Part shown: piece after piece, positions 44,532 through 55,378 of the stretch | How positions within the stretch are numbered: position 1 is the first letter of the stretch | Layout of the letters: each line of letters opens with the position of its first letter | Assembly: GCA_040374085.1 (NCBI GenBank) | Contig: JBEIVB010000003.1 | Location: forward strand, 3,458-67,457 | Source of the DNA: JBEIVB01 sp040374085 | GTDB lineage: Bacteria > Bacteroidota > Bacteroidia > UBA4408 | Direction: 5' to 3' | Length of the DNA: 64,000 nt | The notes under the pieces: model-generated | Told to the model about the DNA's origin: nothing | Databases searched by the model: none | What the model saw: only the letters and a program-made list of their open reading frames with translations | Program-made: the position numbers and the translations under genes

Positions 44532-45722
44532 ATGTACGGATCCATTCAAGCCCATCTGCAACGCGAACTCGAATCGATACAGGAGCAGGGGCTCTTCAAG
44601 CGCGAGCGCATCATCACAGGTCCGCAAGGCGCAGAAATCACCGTTGATTCGGGCCAAACCGTACTCAACTTTTGCGCCAACAACTACCTCGGACTTTCCT
44701 CTCACCCAAAAGTGTTGGAAGCTGCACATGACGCTTTGCGCAGCCATGGCTTTGGCATGAGTTCGGTGCGTTTCATCTGCGGCACCCAGGACATACACAA
44801 AACCCTAGAACAAAAAATATCGGAGTTTCTGGGAACAGAAGACACCATCTTATATGCCGCTGCGTTTGATGCCAATGGCGGTGTGTTTGAGCCTTTGTTG
44901 GGCGAGGAAGATGCCATCATCAGCGATGAGCTCAACCACGCCTCCATCATTGACGGCGTGCGCCTGTGCAAAGCCAAGCGCTACCGGTATAAGAACAACA
45001 ACATGAGCGAGTTGGAAGAGCGTCTAAAAGAAGCGCAAAGCCAACGGTTCCGTCTCATCGTAACCGACGGGGTGTTCAGCATGGACGGCTACCTGGCGAA
45101 GCTCGACGAAGTGGTTGCCCTTGCCGAGCGCTACAACGCCATGGTTATGATAGACGAATGCCATGCCACCGGCTTCATTGGAAAAACCGGAAGAGGAACC
45201 CATGAGCATCACGGTGTGATGGGCAAGATCGACATCATCACCGGCACGCTGGGTAAAGCCTTGGGCGGCGCTATGGGAGGCTTCACCAGCGGCCGCAAGG
45301 AAATCATCGACCTGCTGCGCCAGCGTTCGCGGCCCTACCTGTTCTCCAACTCCTTAGCCCCTGCCATTGTGGGCGCATCCATTGCCGTAATGGACATGCT
45401 GAGTGAAGCCACCACCTTGCGCGACAAAGTGATGGACAACGCCGCCTACTTCCGTAAAGCCATGACCGATGCCGGTTTCGACATCAAGCCCGGCATACAC
45501 CCCATAACACCCGTAATGTTATACGACGCCCGCTTGGCCCAGACCTTTGCCGAGCAGCTTCTAGCCGAGGGCATCTATGTCATCGGCTTCTTCTATCCTG
45601 TGGTGCCCAAAGATCAGGCCCGCATTCGGGTGCAGGTGTCGGCCGCACATGAGCGCCACCACCTCGACCGTGCCATACACGCGTTTACCCAGGTAGGCAA
45701 GCGCTTAGGTGTGATTGCCTGA
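44532..45722 (+). CDS. kbl: glycine C-acetyltransferase (2-amino-3-ketobutyrate CoA ligase)
   Basis: 396 residues, alpha-oxoamine synthase family: [38 protein letters not shown] segment ([14 protein letters not shown]), [19 protein letters not shown], and PLP lysine in [14 protein letters not shown]. It cleaves 2-amino-3-ketobutyrate with CoA to glycine and acetyl-CoA in threonine breakdown. Close relatives make serine palmitoyl-type products, but the motifs favour Kbl. tdh is not nearby. M1 peptidase starts 7 bp later. Confidence 0.95.
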   Translation: MYGSIQAHLQRELESIQEQGLFKRERIITGPQGAEITVDSGQTVLNFCANNYLGLSSHPKVLEAAHDALRSHGFGMSSVRFICGTQDIHKTLEQKISEFLGTEDTILYAAAFDANGGVFEPLLGEEDAIISDELNHASIIDGVRLCKAKRYRYKNNNMSELEERLKEAQSQRFRLIVTDGVFSMDGYLAKLDEVVALAERYNAMVMIDECHATGFIGKTGRGTHEHHGVMGKIDIITGTLGKALGGAMGGFTSGRKEIIDLLRQRSRPYLFSNSLAPAIVGASIAVMDMLSEATTLRDKVMDNAAYFRKAMTDAGFDIKPGIHPITPVMLYDARLAQTFAEQLLAEGIYVIGFFYPVVPKDQARIRVQVSAAHERHHLDRAIHAFTQVGKRLGVIA

Positions 45723-45729
45723 CCCCCAC

Positions 45730-48411
45730 ATGAACGATCGACCTCGACCCCACTTCTACCCCTTGCTCCGGCACGTGCTGCTGGTGTTCGTTGGGTGCAC
45801 CTGGGTGTTGGGATGCCGCACCGGAAAACCCACAGCCCCGCTGCCTGTGGCGGCCATCTTGGTGCCCGACAGCCTGCTGAGCGATACCCTTTCCCTTACC
45901 TCGGGCCCATTACGACCCAGCAGCAAGCGCGTAAACGACCTCCTGCATACCCGCCTCGACATTTCCTTCGACTGCACCAACCGCCGCGTGCTGGGTAAGG
46001 CTACCTTGCAGCTGAAGCCCTACTTCCTGCCCGTGTCCAGCGTGCAGCTCGATGCCGTTGGGTTCGACTGGAACGAAGTGGCCATGATCAGCGGAAACAT
46101 CAAAACCAAATTAAAATATTTGTACGATGGCAAGGTCATTACCATAGACCTTGGCCGCATGTTTCGACGCAACGAAACCTACACCCTCTACCTCGACTAC
46201 CTGGCGCGACCGGAAGAGAGTGCTCTCCCTGCCGAAGGTCCGTCCCGTGACAAGGGCCTTACCTTCATCAATCCCATGGGAAACCAGTCCGGCATGCCCC
46301 AACAGATTTGGACACAGGGAGAGCCCCAGCACAACTCCTCGTGGTTTCCCACCATCGATGCGCCCAATGAACGCATGACCCAGGAACTGGCCATTACCGT
46401 TGACAACCGCTTTGTTACCCTCAGCAACGGCTTGCTTGTATGGCAACAGCGCAACCCAGACAGCACGCGTACCGACATCTGGAAACAGAGCCTGCCCTCG
46501 CCGCCCTACCTAACCATGTTGGCAGTGGGCAACTTTTCCATAACCAAAGATGAATATAAAGGGAAAGAAGTAACCTACTACACCGATCCTACCTACGCTC
46601 CATACGCTCGAGACATATTCGGAAAAACGCCCGAAATGATGGAGTTCTTTTCCAAGAAACTGGGGGTTGAATATCCTTGGGAAAAATACGCCCAGGTGGT
46701 GGTACGAGGCTATCCCTCGGGCAGCATGGAGAACACCTCGGCCACCCTGCATGGCCAATTCATGCAGCAAACCGCGCGGGAGCTGCTGGATGAATCCAAC
46801 GAAGACTTCATCGCCCATGAGCTTGTCCACCAGTGGTTTGGCGACCTGGTAACCTGCGAAAGCTGGTCGAACCTTGCCCTCAACGAAGCATTTGCCTCCT
46901 ACGGCGAATACCTATGGCTCGAGCATCGATACGGGCGTGCAGAGGCCGATTGTCACCTTCAACGCCAGCTCCAGGGCTACCTGGTAGAGGCTCAGGAAAA
47001 GCAGGTAGAAATCATCCGAAACCGCTTCTCCGACCCCGATGAGCTCTTTGATGCCCACAGCTATCAGAAAGGATCGAGGGTGCTGCACATGCTTCGGTAT
47101 TATGTTGGGGATGAGGCCTTTTTCGCTGCCCTTAGCACCTACCTCGAACGCCATAAATTCAGCACAGTAGAGCTTTCCGACCTGCGTAAGGCGTTTGAAG
47201 AAGTGAGCGGCGAAGACCTCAACTGGTTTTTCGAGCAGTGGTTTCTTACACCCGGCCACCCGAACCTGAAAGTGCGGTGCGAATACAACGACTCCCTTCA
47301 TAAACAAAACGTGGTGGTGGATCAGCTTCAGGACATCACCCAATCTACCCTCTTTCAAGTGCCCATAACCGTTGACTTGTATTTCAAAGGCAAGAAAGAG
47401 CGCAAAGAAATTCTCATCACCAAAGCGCATGAAGTCTTTACCTTCGACTGCGCTGCGCGGCCCGATTGGGTAAACGTAGATGCCGAAAAAATCCTGCTGG
47501 GAACCTTAGAGGAGGTTAAACCTACACAGGAGTGGGTTACCCAATACCAACGCGGGCCATTGTTTCTCGATCGGTTGGAGGCCCTGAAAGCCTTGCGCAA
47601 CCGCATGGAAAACTCGGTAGTACTGGAGATCTTTCACAAAGCCCTTTCAGACCCAAATTGGGGCATTCGCCTTTACGCCGTGGAACAGGCTCGTGAACTG
47701 TTGCGCGTAAACGCTTCGAAGAGCAAGCCCTTTCTGTTGCGCTTGGCGCAGCGTGATGCTAAGGCCGATGTGCGGGCAGAAGCCATTGCTCAGTTAGCCC
47801 GTCACGATGGCTCAGACGATCTCGTGAATCTTTTCAAGCGCAGCCTCGAAGACTCTTCTTACCACGTAGCATCCGAAGCCCTTTTGGGCCTGTATGGATT
47901 GGATAAAAGCCTTGGTTTGGAGTTTGCACGATCCTTTGAAGCAGACAGCACCGAAAACATTGTTTCTGCCGTATCGGAGATATACTCCGGTGCAGGCGGA
48001 GAAGCGGAACATGCCTACTTTCTAAATCGGTTTTCACATGCCATGGGTTATGATAAGCTTCAACTTGTGAAGCTCTACTCTGCCTACTTGATGCAGCGTT
48101 CAGACACGACCATCAACCGTGGCATACGAGTATTGGAAGAAGTCGCCCTAAACGATGAAAACTGGTACGTGAGGCTATCGGGCACCAATGCCATCAACCT
48201 TTTGCACAACATGTACCAGAGTCGGCATCAAGTGGCCCGAGAGCGTTTGAACCAGCTCCAAAAAACCAATCCCGGCTCGCCCCAAGTGCGCGACCTAAAG
48301 CAATCCGAAGAGCGGTCTGAGATACAGGTCACCAAGTTGGATGCGTTGATACGCAACATCAAAACAAAAGAAACCGACGCCAAGCTGCTTCAGATTTATC
48401 GGAACAACTAA
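45730..48411 (+). CDS. M1-family zinc aminopeptidase, lipoprotein
   Basis: 893 residues from the ATG 7 bp after kbl. N-terminal hydrophobic stretch with lipobox VLGC, so likely lipid-anchored. N-domain beta-saddle; GSMEN exopeptidase motif 331-335; zinc site HELVH (His363, His367) with Glu386 in NEAF. After ~residue 620, HEAT-like helical repeats (VLEIFHKALSDPNWGIRLYA, AKADVRAEAIAQLARHDG). It trims N-terminal residues from peptides in the periplasm or at the surface. The tag start directly follows its stop. Confidence 0.94.
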   Translation: MNDRPRPHFYPLLRHVLLVFVGCTWVLGCRTGKPTAPLPVAAILVPDSLLSDTLSLTSGPLRPSSKRVNDLLHTRLDISFDCTNRRVLGKATLQLKPYFLPVSSVQLDAVGFDWNEVAMISGNIKTKLKYLYDGKVITIDLGRMFRRNETYTLYLDYLARPEESALPAEGPSRDKGLTFINPMGNQSGMPQQIWTQGEPQHNSSWFPTIDAPNERMTQELAITVDNRFVTLSNGLLVWQQRNPDSTRTDIWKQSLPSPPYLTMLAVGNFSITKDEYKGKEVTYYTDPTYAPYARDIFGKTPEMMEFFSKKLGVEYPWEKYAQVVVRGYPSGSMENTSATLHGQFMQQTARELLDESNEDFIAHELVHQWFGDLVTCESWSNLALNEAFASYGEYLWLEHRYGRAEADCHLQRQLQGYLVEAQEKQVEIIRNRFSDPDELFDAHSYQKGSRVLHMLRYYVGDEAFFAALSTYLERHKFSTVELSDLRKAFEEVSGEDLNWFFEQWFLTPGHPNLKVRCEYNDSLHKQNVVVDQLQDITQSTLFQVPITVDLYFKGKKERKEILITKAHEVFTFDCAARPDWVNVDAEKILLGTLEEVKPTQEWVTQYQRGPLFLDRLEALKALRNRMENSVVLEIFHKALSDPNWGIRLYAVEQARELLRVNASKSKPFLLRLAQRDAKADVRAEAIAQLARHDGSDDLVNLFKRSLEDSSYHVASEALLGLYGLDKSLGLEFARSFEADSTENIVSAVSEIYSGAGGEAEHAYFLNRFSHAMGYDKLQLVKLYSAYLMQRSDTTINRGIRVLEEVALNDENWYVRLSGTNAINLLHNMYQSRHQVARERLNQLQKTNPGSPQVRDLKQSEERSEIQVTKLDALIRNIKTKETDAKLLQIYRNN

Positions 48412-48969
48412 ATGAAATCGCGCTGCGCCTGGTGCTCGTCCGACCCCCTCTACCAAGCCTATCACGACCGGGAATGGGGCCGCCCCGTGCACAACGATGG
48501 CACCCTCTTTGAAGCCCTGCTTCTCGACACCTTTCAAGCCGGATTGAGCTGGCTCACCATCCTGCGCAAGCGCGAAAACTTTCGGTCTGCCTTTGCCGGA
48601 TTCGACCCTGTGCAAGTGGCTGCCTTTGGCGATGCACACTTGGAATCCCTTATGGAAAACCCCGGCATCGTGCGCAACCGCCAAAAAATAAAAGCCGCCA
48701 TAAGCAACGCCCGTGCCTTTCTGGTGGTGCAGCAAGAATACGGCACCTTTGATGCCTACATCTGGCAGTTTACCGGAGGCATGTCGGTGGTGCTGCATCC
48801 GCGCGACCTCAGCGAAGTGCGGGCCTCCTCGCCCGAGTCGGATGCCATGAGCAAAGACCTGCGCAAACGGGGCTTCTCCTTTGTGGGCACCACCATCTGC
48901 TACGCCTTTATGCAGGCCACCGGCATGATGGTGGAACACACCCGCACGTGCTTTCTATACAGAGGCTAA
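48412..48969 (+). CDS. tag: DNA-3-methyladenine glycosylase I
   Basis: 185 residues. CAWCSSDPLYQAYHDREWG start, the zinc-binding Cys/His set (Cys near residues 5 and 8, His near 18), FEALLLDTFQAGLSWLTIL helix-hairpin-helix region, and TICYAFMQATGMMVEHTRTC end. It removes 3-methyladenine from alkylated DNA. ATG begins right after the M1 peptidase TAA, so translation is probably coupled. Confidence 0.95.
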   Translation: MKSRCAWCSSDPLYQAYHDREWGRPVHNDGTLFEALLLDTFQAGLSWLTILRKRENFRSAFAGFDPVQVAAFGDAHLESLMENPGIVRNRQKIKAAISNARAFLVVQQEYGTFDAYIWQFTGGMSVVLHPRDLSEVRASSPESDAMSKDLRKRGFSFVGTTICYAFMQATGMMVEHTRTCFLYRG

Positions 48970-49018
48970 GCCCTTTGGGCAAAAACCCTACTTTTACCTA
49001 CTTCGATACGCAAAACAA

Positions 49019-49792
49019 ATGTCGGCAATCAGGTTCTTAGGAAGGGTGGCTTCGGTGCTATGGAAAACCTGGTTTTTGCTGTGGTTTGTGTGCACCATGG
49101 TGCTGTTCTATCCCCTATTCCGCATCCTCCTCAGCCGCGAGGCTTGGTTTCCTGCGGCCTTCCGCCTGAAAAAAATATGGGCCCACGTGTTGCTCCTCGG
49201 GGCGGGCATAGCCTACCGCGTAACCTATGCCGAACGCCTCCCCAATAAGCCCTATGTATTCTGCCCCAACCACACCTCCTACCTCGACATCATCATAAGC
49301 TATTGCATTTTGCCTCATTACTTTGTGTTTATGGGCAAACAAGAACTGAGCAAGGTGCCCTTGTTCCGCATCTTCTTCATGCGCATGAACATACTCGTGA
49401 ACCGCAAGAGCGCACAAGATGCACACCGCGCCTTTATACGCGCCGGGGCAGAGCTGCAGAAAGGCCACAGCGTGGTGCTCTTCCCCGAGGGAACCATCTC
49501 GCGGGAGGTACCCCGCATGCGCCCCTTTAAAAACGGCGCCTTTCGCCTGGCCATTGAGCAACAAGTGCCCTTGGTGCCCATCACCTTCTTTAACCACTAC
49601 CGCCTCTTGCGCGATGCACCCTATCTGCAAGGAATCTGCCGACCGGGCCTGGCGCGCATACACGTGCACAGCCCCATAGACACCGCCGGCATGGGTCTCG
49701 ACCAAATGGAATCATTAAAAGAACGCGTAAAAAGCATCCTTGCCGACTCTCTCGCCCAATATCCAAATACCCAACCCAACCTCTCTGTATGA
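49019..49792 (+). CDS. plsC: 1-acyl-sn-glycerol-3-phosphate acyltransferase
   Basis: 257 residues. One N-terminal membrane helix (WFLLWFVCTMVLFYPLFRIL), then acyltransferase motifs NHTSYLD (HX4D), GKQELSKVP, FPEGTIS and VPLVPITF. It makes phosphatidic acid at the inner membrane. First of three genes chained by ATGA overlaps (plsC-gatC-asd). Upstream TACTTTTA and TACTTCGA are weak -7 matches. Confidence 0.94.
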   Translation: MSAIRFLGRVASVLWKTWFLLWFVCTMVLFYPLFRILLSREAWFPAAFRLKKIWAHVLLLGAGIAYRVTYAERLPNKPYVFCPNHTSYLDIIISYCILPHYFVFMGKQELSKVPLFRIFFMRMNILVNRKSAQDAHRAFIRAGAELQKGHSVVLFPEGTISREVPRMRPFKNGAFRLAIEQQVPLVPITFFNHYRLLRDAPYLQGICRPGLARIHVHSPIDTAGMGLDQMESLKERVKSILADSLAQYPNTQPNLSV

Positions 49793-50094
49793 AACAGCAT
49801 GTTGATGAAACCCTTGTGGCCAAAATTGCCCATCTGGCAAGACTGGAGTTCGAACCCACCTCTATGCAATCCATGGTGGAAGACATGAACCGCATGATTG
49901 AATTTGTTGAACAGCTCAACGAAATTGATACCGAGCACGTGGAGCCCCTCATCTACCTCAGCGACGAACGCAACGTGTTGAGGCCCGATGCAATAGGCGA
50001 AACCCTCAGCGTAGACCAAGCCTTGGGCAACGCCGCCAAGCACGACAGCGACTACTTTAAAGTACCCCGCTTTGTAGAAAACACCGGTTCATGA
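49789..50094 (+). CDS. gatC: Asp/Glu-tRNA amidotransferase subunit C
   Basis: 101 residues: VAKIAHLARLEF start helix, INEID-type loop (LNEIDTEHVEPLIY) and LRPDAIGETLS are the GatC signature. It stabilises GatAB, which amidates misacylated Glu-tRNA-Gln/Asp-tRNA-Asn. gatA and gatB are elsewhere. Overlaps plsC and asd by 4 bp on each side. Confidence 0.95.
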   Translation: MKQHVDETLVAKIAHLARLEFEPTSMQSMVEDMNRMIEFVEQLNEIDTEHVEPLIYLSDERNVLRPDAIGETLSVDQALGNAAKHDSDYFKVPRFVENTGS

Positions 50095-51104
50095 GCACGC
50101 CCTTTACCTCTCTTGCACTCGTAGGCGCAACCGGACTGGTGGGCACCGAAATGCGGAAGGTGCTGGAAGAGCGCTTTCCAAATTGGCATGGGACCTTTAT
50201 TCCTGTGGCCACGGCCAAGCACGTGGGCCAGCATCTGAAATTAAACGGACGCGATTGGCGCATACACAGCCTAGAAGAGGCCTTAGCCCTGGCCCCTCAG
50301 GTGGCGCTGTTTTCGGCCGGAGGCGCGGTTTCCATAGAATGGGCCCCGCGCTTTGCCGCAGCCGGAACCGTAGTAATAGACAACTCATCGGCCTGGCGCA
50401 TGCACGAAGAGGTGCCCCTGGTGGTGCCCGAAATCAACCCAGACGAACTAAAACATCACCCAAACATTATAGCCAATCCGAACTGCTCTACCATTCAATT
50501 GGTGTTGGCTCTAAGCCGCCTGCACGCAGCCTTTGGCTTAACCCGCCTCGTGGTATCTACCTACCAGAGCGTTACCGGAACCGGCGTAAAAGCCGTGCAC
50601 CAACTGGAAAACGAGCGCCAGGGCATCAGCGGCGATATGGCCTATGCCTACCGCATAGACAAAAACTGCATACCCCAATGCGATGCGTTTGCCGAAGAAG
50701 GCTACACCAAAGAAGAGTGGAAGGTGGTAAACGAAACCCGCAAAATCTTAAACGCACCCCAGCTGCGCATTACCTGCACCGCAGTGCGCGTGCCGGTGGT
50801 GGGTGGGCACTCCGAATCGGTAAACGCCGAGTTCGAAAAGCCCATTACCCTGCAAGAGGTGCGACACATTTTGGCCGACACCCCCGGCGTGGTGGTATAC
50901 GACCATCCCGAAACCCAGCTTTACCCCATGCCCGCCAATGCCAAAGGCCACGACGCGGTGTTTGTGGGGCGCCTCCGCCTCGACCAAAGTCAACCCAACA
51001 CCTTAAACCTCTGGATTGTAGCCGACAACCTCCGCAAAGGCGCGGCCACCAACGCCGTGCAAATTGCCCAGTTGCTGGTGGAGATGGGAAGGTTTGGGGG
51101 GTGA
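50091..51104 (+). CDS. asd: aspartate-semialdehyde dehydrogenase
   Basis: 337 residues. NADP loop GATGLVGTEMRKVL, catalytic Cys132 in ANPNCSTIQ, STYQSVTGTGVKA and VPVVGGHSESVN. Reduces aspartyl phosphate to the semialdehyde, the branch point to lysine/cell-wall diaminopimelate and threonine/methionine. Last gene of the ATGA-linked plsC-gatC-asd chain. Confidence 0.97.
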   Translation: MSTPFTSLALVGATGLVGTEMRKVLEERFPNWHGTFIPVATAKHVGQHLKLNGRDWRIHSLEEALALAPQVALFSAGGAVSIEWAPRFAAAGTVVIDNSSAWRMHEEVPLVVPEINPDELKHHPNIIANPNCSTIQLVLALSRLHAAFGLTRLVVSTYQSVTGTGVKAVHQLENERQGISGDMAYAYRIDKNCIPQCDAFAEEGYTKEEWKVVNETRKILNAPQLRITCTAVRVPVVGGHSESVNAEFEKPITLQEVRHILADTPGVVVYDHPETQLYPMPANAKGHDAVFVGRLRLDQSQPNTLNLWIVADNLRKGAATNAVQIAQLLVEMGRFGG

Positions 51105-51371
51105 AGGGGGTTTCTTAGCATGTATACTCAAAGCCCGGTGATCGATAGCGAAACCGTTTAGTAACAAGACGAGAAAAAGCAATCTGCCTGTTTTTAATTC
51201 ACTCTTTTATTTAATAATATAAAAAATGTAAAAAAGGATTGAGGCATTCCCTGTTTATGTTGGTATAAAAACAGCTAACTAACCAATCCAAGTTCCATTC
51301 TGTATTCGCGTCCCTTTTATATCCTTCCATTAAACCGAAAAAAGAAAACCTCAACCCCTTCAAATAAAGCC
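51105..51371. other. AT-rich convergent intergenic region
   Basis: Between asd and the T9SS-type protein gene on the opposite strand. AT-rich; no strong hairpin with T run, tRNA or small gene seen. Confidence 0.4.
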
Positions 51372-52838
51372 CTACTCCACCACCACCTTGCCCATTTTTT
51401 GGGTAGCGCCAATGCGCAGGCGGTAGGTATAAAGACCGGAAGCGGTTTGGGTGCTTGGCCAATTGTTGAGGCCCGTATACAGACGAGCCACCCATTGCCC
51501 TTGGGTGTTGAACACATCGCCTCCAAGCAGGTGTGGAACGGCACTTAAATCAAACCCTTGACTTTTATTTAAACGGGTAGCCAGCCTAAGCTCATTTCGA
51601 TCCATACCTTGTGTATGCAGGGGAGAGCAACGCATTGAATCGGCAACAAGGGTAATGGTATCGGCTCCAAACGGAAAGCTGCCCGCAGCCAAACCGCAAA
51701 AATTGGCCGAGCTGCATACCCGGGCCACCACCAAACGGGTGGTGTCCTCGGTTAGGGTAAACGTATGCGATGTACCGGTAGACAAAGGCTGCAAGGTGCC
51801 ATCGCTCATCAGTTGATGCCAAAGGGTAGTGGGTGCACAGGATAAACTTCCGTTTGGAATAAAGCGCTTACCCTCCGGAACGGAAACGCTCCAAATGCTG
51901 TTGTTGCGGCCCGGTACAATTACGGCAGACATGCCATTGGACCGGTGCAACCCATGCGTAGCAGCGCCGTTGTTCCAGTTTGTGCAAACAGGCTTGGATT
52001 GAATGTGGGTTTCAATGACACGGGTTCCCTCAAATAGAATGAGTTGGGCGGTTAATTTCAAGCTGGTGCAGTGGAAGTACGGCACATCCTTAAATGTTAA
52101 AATAAAACGCCTGCAAGGTGCAATGCCCTCGGTACGATATTGAATTTGGTTGTAGACACTTGGACTTGCGATATACAAATCGGTGAAAGGAAACATGATG
52201 GCCGGCCTGGGGTAGAATGTATTTGGAAATGGACCGTAGCTGCTTGACCAGGTTAAGCAATAATTCTCGGGTTGAAAGGACAAGAACCCGTTGGCACCTG
52301 CCCTGACTTGGGTGTAGGATTGATCGAAAAAACAAAAGGGAAAACCCAAATCAATGAGTTGCGAACACCCATCGTCGATGTTTGAGACGGCATTCCACGG
52401 CACTGGAATGCCCCCTTCAAAAGGGTAAGGATTATAAGGAATGTTGGTTATGGTGTAGCTTATATTTGGACTGATCGTATCCAGTGTAGATTTCACCTGG
52501 TCGAGGTTGATGCCCCCATTTCCATCCAACAAGGAAGTAGCAAACGTTATCGATTGGTTGGGGCAAGCATAATAGATGCCCAATGAGTCCATCACCAAAC
52601 CCGAGTTACCGGTACTGCTTGGCTCTGTGCCGAAAAAGCAATGGCCGCTTTGCGCATGTGTGTTTCTTGCAAGCCCAATGGTACAAAGCAGGAAAAGCGA
52701 GAGACGATGCAAGAGGAAAAATCGTCTAAGTTCGGAGGTGTTCTTGTTTGCTGAAGAGTGGGTCAAATGCCCATACTTACCAAAAAGCAGAGTTCTTAGG
52801 GGATAAAAAAGTCTTAGGGGATAAAAAAGAAGGTCCAT
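51372..52838 (-). CDS. secreted protein with T9SS-type C-terminal tail
   Basis: Up to 488 residues, but the start is uncertain. The hydrophobic signal segment (LSLFLLCTIGLARNTHAQ) begins only at residue ~46; a TTG start just before it (giving MHRLSLFLL) may be correct, since the upstream portion includes an 18-bp tandem repeat. Middle: IPVPWNAVSNIDDGCSQLID, FPFCFF and PAIMFPFTDLYIA resemble the cell-surface gliding/adhesin-type proteins of Bacteroidota. The end (GLNNWPSTQTASGLYTYRL, MGKVVVE) is a type A T9SS sorting domain. Likely surface-exposed, function unknown. Confidence 0.7.
   Translation of the reverse strand: MDLLFYPLRLFYPLRTLLFGKYGHLTHSSANKNTSELRRFFLLHRLSLFLLCTIGLARNTHAQSGHCFFGTEPSSTGNSGLVMDSLGIYYACPNQSITFATSLLDGNGGINLDQVKSTLDTISPNISYTITNIPYNPYPFEGGIPVPWNAVSNIDDGCSQLIDLGFPFCFFDQSYTQVRAGANGFLSFQPENYCLTWSSSYGPFPNTFYPRPAIMFPFTDLYIASPSVYNQIQYRTEGIAPCRRFILTFKDVPYFHCTSLKLTAQLILFEGTRVIETHIQSKPVCTNWNNGAATHGLHRSNGMSAVIVPGRNNSIWSVSVPEGKRFIPNGSLSCAPTTLWHQLMSDGTLQPLSTGTSHTFTLTEDTTRLVVARVCSSANFCGLAAGSFPFGADTITLVADSMRCSPLHTQGMDRNELRLATRLNKSQGFDLSAVPHLLGGDVFNTQGQWVARLYTGLNNWPSTQTASGLYTYRLRIGATQKMGKVVVE
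52794..52829. repeat. perfect 18-bp tandem duplication
   Basis: TCTTAGGGGATAAAAAAG repeated exactly twice, back to back. Lies in the extreme 5' part of the T9SS protein frame (as FYPLR twice) or just upstream of its real start. Confidence 0.9.
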
Positions 52839-53065
52839 AACTTAAACTGATTATTTGTGTATTTCGAAGGTAATCAATTTTAGATTGGCCGGTAGGCAAC
52901 AACCGCAAATTTCGTCTCAAAAAGATTCATCCGGCTCTTCGAATGATTTCACCAGGTGCCCATTTCATTTGCCTAAATCTGCCAACACGCACCGCACATC
53001 CAGCATCACAAAAATGAGCGATGCGGGGTGCGTCAAACACCGTCCCCCTACCCCTCATTTTTGCC
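52839..53065. other. intergenic region upstream of maeB
   Basis: Divergent gap between the T9SS-type gene and maeB. Apart from the maeB -7-like box at its right end, no structure that I can support. Confidence 0.4.
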
Positions 53066-53073
53066 TATCTTCG
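53066..53073 (+). promoter_or_regulatory. -7-like element for maeB
   Basis: TATCTTCG, one mismatch from TAnnTTTG, 23 nt before the ATG at 53096. Confidence 0.4.
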
Positions 53074-53095
53074 CCGGTCATAAAAAAAGCGGCAC

Positions 53096-55378
53096 ATGGA
53101 GAACAAGAAACAGGAAGCCCTTGACTATCATGCTTCCGGACGTCCCGGAAAAATAGAGGTGGTATCTACCAAGCCCACCAGTTCACAACGCGATTTAAGT
53201 TTGGCCTACAGTCCGGGGGTTGCCGAGCCCTGTTTGGCCATAGAAGCCAACCCCGACGACGCCTACCGCTACACCGCCAAGGGCAACCTGGTGGGGGTTA
53301 TCTCCAACGGCACGGCGGTGCTGGGATTGGGCGACATTGGCCCCCTGGCATCCAAACCTGTGATGGAAGGCAAAGGCATACTGTTTAAGCTCTTTGCCGA
53401 CCTCGATGTGTTTGACATTGAGGTAGATGCCACCGACATAGACCGGTTTGTGGAGACGGTAAAAGCCATTGCGCCCACCTTTGGGGGCATCAACCTCGAA
53501 GACATCAAAGCGCCCGAGTGTTTTGAAATTGAGCGTAGGCTAAAAGAAGAGCTTCAGATTCCCATCATGCACGACGACCAGCACGGCACCGCCATCATTA
53601 CCGGTGCGGCCTTGCTCAACGCCCTGGAGCTGGTGAACAAGCGCATAGACGAAATAAAAATTGTGTTCAACGGGGCGGGAGCCTCGGCCATAAGCTGCGC
53701 AGCCTTGTACTTTGCCTTAGGCGCCAAGCCCGAAAACCTGGTGATGTGCGACAGCAAAGGCGTGATACGCGCCGATGCCGATGCCTTAGACCCCCAGAAA
53801 GCGCGCTTTGCCACCCGCCGCGACCTGTGCACCTTAGCCGAGGCCATGGCCGGAGCCGATGTGTTTGTTGGGCTCAGCAAAGGCAATGTGGTAAGCACCG
53901 TCATGGTGCAATCCATGGCCTCTAACCCCATCGTGTTTGCCCTGGCCAACCCCACACCCGAAATTCCCTACGACGAAGCCGTGGCGGCCCGTCCGGACAT
54001 CATCATGGCCACCGGCCGCAGCGACCATCCCAACCAGGTGAACAACGTCTTGGGCTTCCCCTTCATCTTTCGCGGAGCCATGGACGTGCGGGCCACCTGC
54101 ATCAACGAAGCCATGAAGTTGGCAGCAGTAAAAGCCATTGCCCAGTTGGCAAAAGAAGCGGTGCCCGATGCCGTTAACCTAGCCTACGGGGCCAAGGGAC
54201 TTGGGTTTGGCAAAGACTACATCATACCCAAGCCCATAGACAGTCGCCTCATTTACACCGTGGCGCCGGCTGTTGCTCGGGCTGCTATGGAGAGCGGGGT
54301 GGCCCGCAAACCCATCACCGACTGGGAAGCATACGAAGCCGACCTGCGCCACCGCATGGGGCTCGACAACAAAACCCTCAAGCACATTGCCGCCCGCGCC
54401 AAGCAAGATCCGCAGCGCGTGGTGTTTGCAGAGGCAGATCATTATAAAATTCTAAAGGCCGCGCATCAGGTAAAAGACGAAGGCATTGCCATACCCATCT
54501 TGCTGGGCGATAAGGAGAAAATTCGCCAGTTGATGGAAACCTACAACATCAACCTGGGCGACGACGTGCACATCATCGATTGCCGCAGCGAGGCAGAAGC
54601 CGAACGCAGAAACCGTTTCGGCGACCTCTTCTTTGCTAAGCGGCAGCGCCGGGGCTACACCCAGTTTGAAGCAAGGCGTGTGATGTCCGAGCGCAACTAC
54701 TTTGGTGCTATGATGGTGGAAACCGGTGAGGCCGACGCCATGATATCGGGCCTTACCCGAAAATACCCCGACACCATTCGTCCGAGCCTCGAGATCTTTG
54801 GTTTGCGCGATGGGCACAAGCGAGCTGCGGGCATGTATATGATGCTAACGAAGCAGGGCCCCTTCTTCTTTGCCGATACTACCTTAAACCTCGACCCAAG
54901 CGCGGAGGAACTGGTAGACATCACCTTACTGGCAGCAGAAGAAGTTCGGCAGTTTGGGTTACAGCCTCGCATTGCGCTGCTCAGCTACTCCAACTTTGGC
55001 TCGGCCGAAGCCCCCAGCACCAAAAAAATGCGCGAAGCCGTGCGCATCTTGCACGAGCGCCATCCTGATCTGGTGGTGGATGGAGAGGTGCAAGCCAACC
55101 TGGCCCTCAACACCGAGCTCATGAACGAGCAGTTTCCCTTCTCGCCTTTAGCCAAGGAGCGGCCCAATACCCTCATCTTCCCCAACTTAGAAAGCGGAAA
55201 CATTGCCTACAAACTCATGCAGGAAATGGGCAACGCCGAAGCCGTAGGTCCGGTTTTGCTGGGACTGAAAAAATCGGTGCACGTTCTGCAATTGGGCAGC
55301 AGCGTGCGCGAAATTGTGAACATGGTTACCATTGCCGTGGTGGATGCCCAGTTTAAAAAACGCCAAGCCCAGTCATGA
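53096..55378 (+). CDS. maeB: NADP-type malic enzyme fused to phosphotransacetylase-like domain
   Basis: 760 residues, the large MaeB form. Residues ~1-430 are malic enzyme: [35 protein letters not shown] (dinucleotide loop), and ANPTPEI. Residues ~435-760 resemble phosphate acetyltransferase ([43 protein letters not shown]) and mainly bind acetyl-CoA as a regulator in known homologs. Converts malate to pyruvate with NADPH. ruvA overlaps its stop by 4 bp. Confidence 0.96.
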   Translation: MENKKQEALDYHASGRPGKIEVVSTKPTSSQRDLSLAYSPGVAEPCLAIEANPDDAYRYTAKGNLVGVISNGTAVLGLGDIGPLASKPVMEGKGILFKLFADLDVFDIEVDATDIDRFVETVKAIAPTFGGINLEDIKAPECFEIERRLKEELQIPIMHDDQHGTAIITGAALLNALELVNKRIDEIKIVFNGAGASAISCAALYFALGAKPENLVMCDSKGVIRADADALDPQKARFATRRDLCTLAEAMAGADVFVGLSKGNVVSTVMVQSMASNPIVFALANPTPEIPYDEAVAARPDIIMATGRSDHPNQVNNVLGFPFIFRGAMDVRATCINEAMKLAAVKAIAQLAKEAVPDAVNLAYGAKGLGFGKDYIIPKPIDSRLIYTVAPAVARAAMESGVARKPITDWEAYEADLRHRMGLDNKTLKHIAARAKQDPQRVVFAEADHYKILKAAHQVKDEGIAIPILLGDKEKIRQLMETYNINLGDDVHIIDCRSEAEAERRNRFGDLFFAKRQRRGYTQFEARRVMSERNYFGAMMVETGEADAMISGLTRKYPDTIRPSLEIFGLRDGHKRAAGMYMMLTKQGPFFFADTTLNLDPSAEELVDITLLAAEEVRQFGLQPRIALLSYSNFGSAEAPSTKKMREAVRILHERHPDLVVDGEVQANLALNTELMNEQFPFSPLAKERPNTLIFPNLESGNIAYKLMQEMGNAEAVGPVLLGLKKSVHVLQLGSSVREIVNMVTIAVVDAQFKKRQAQS

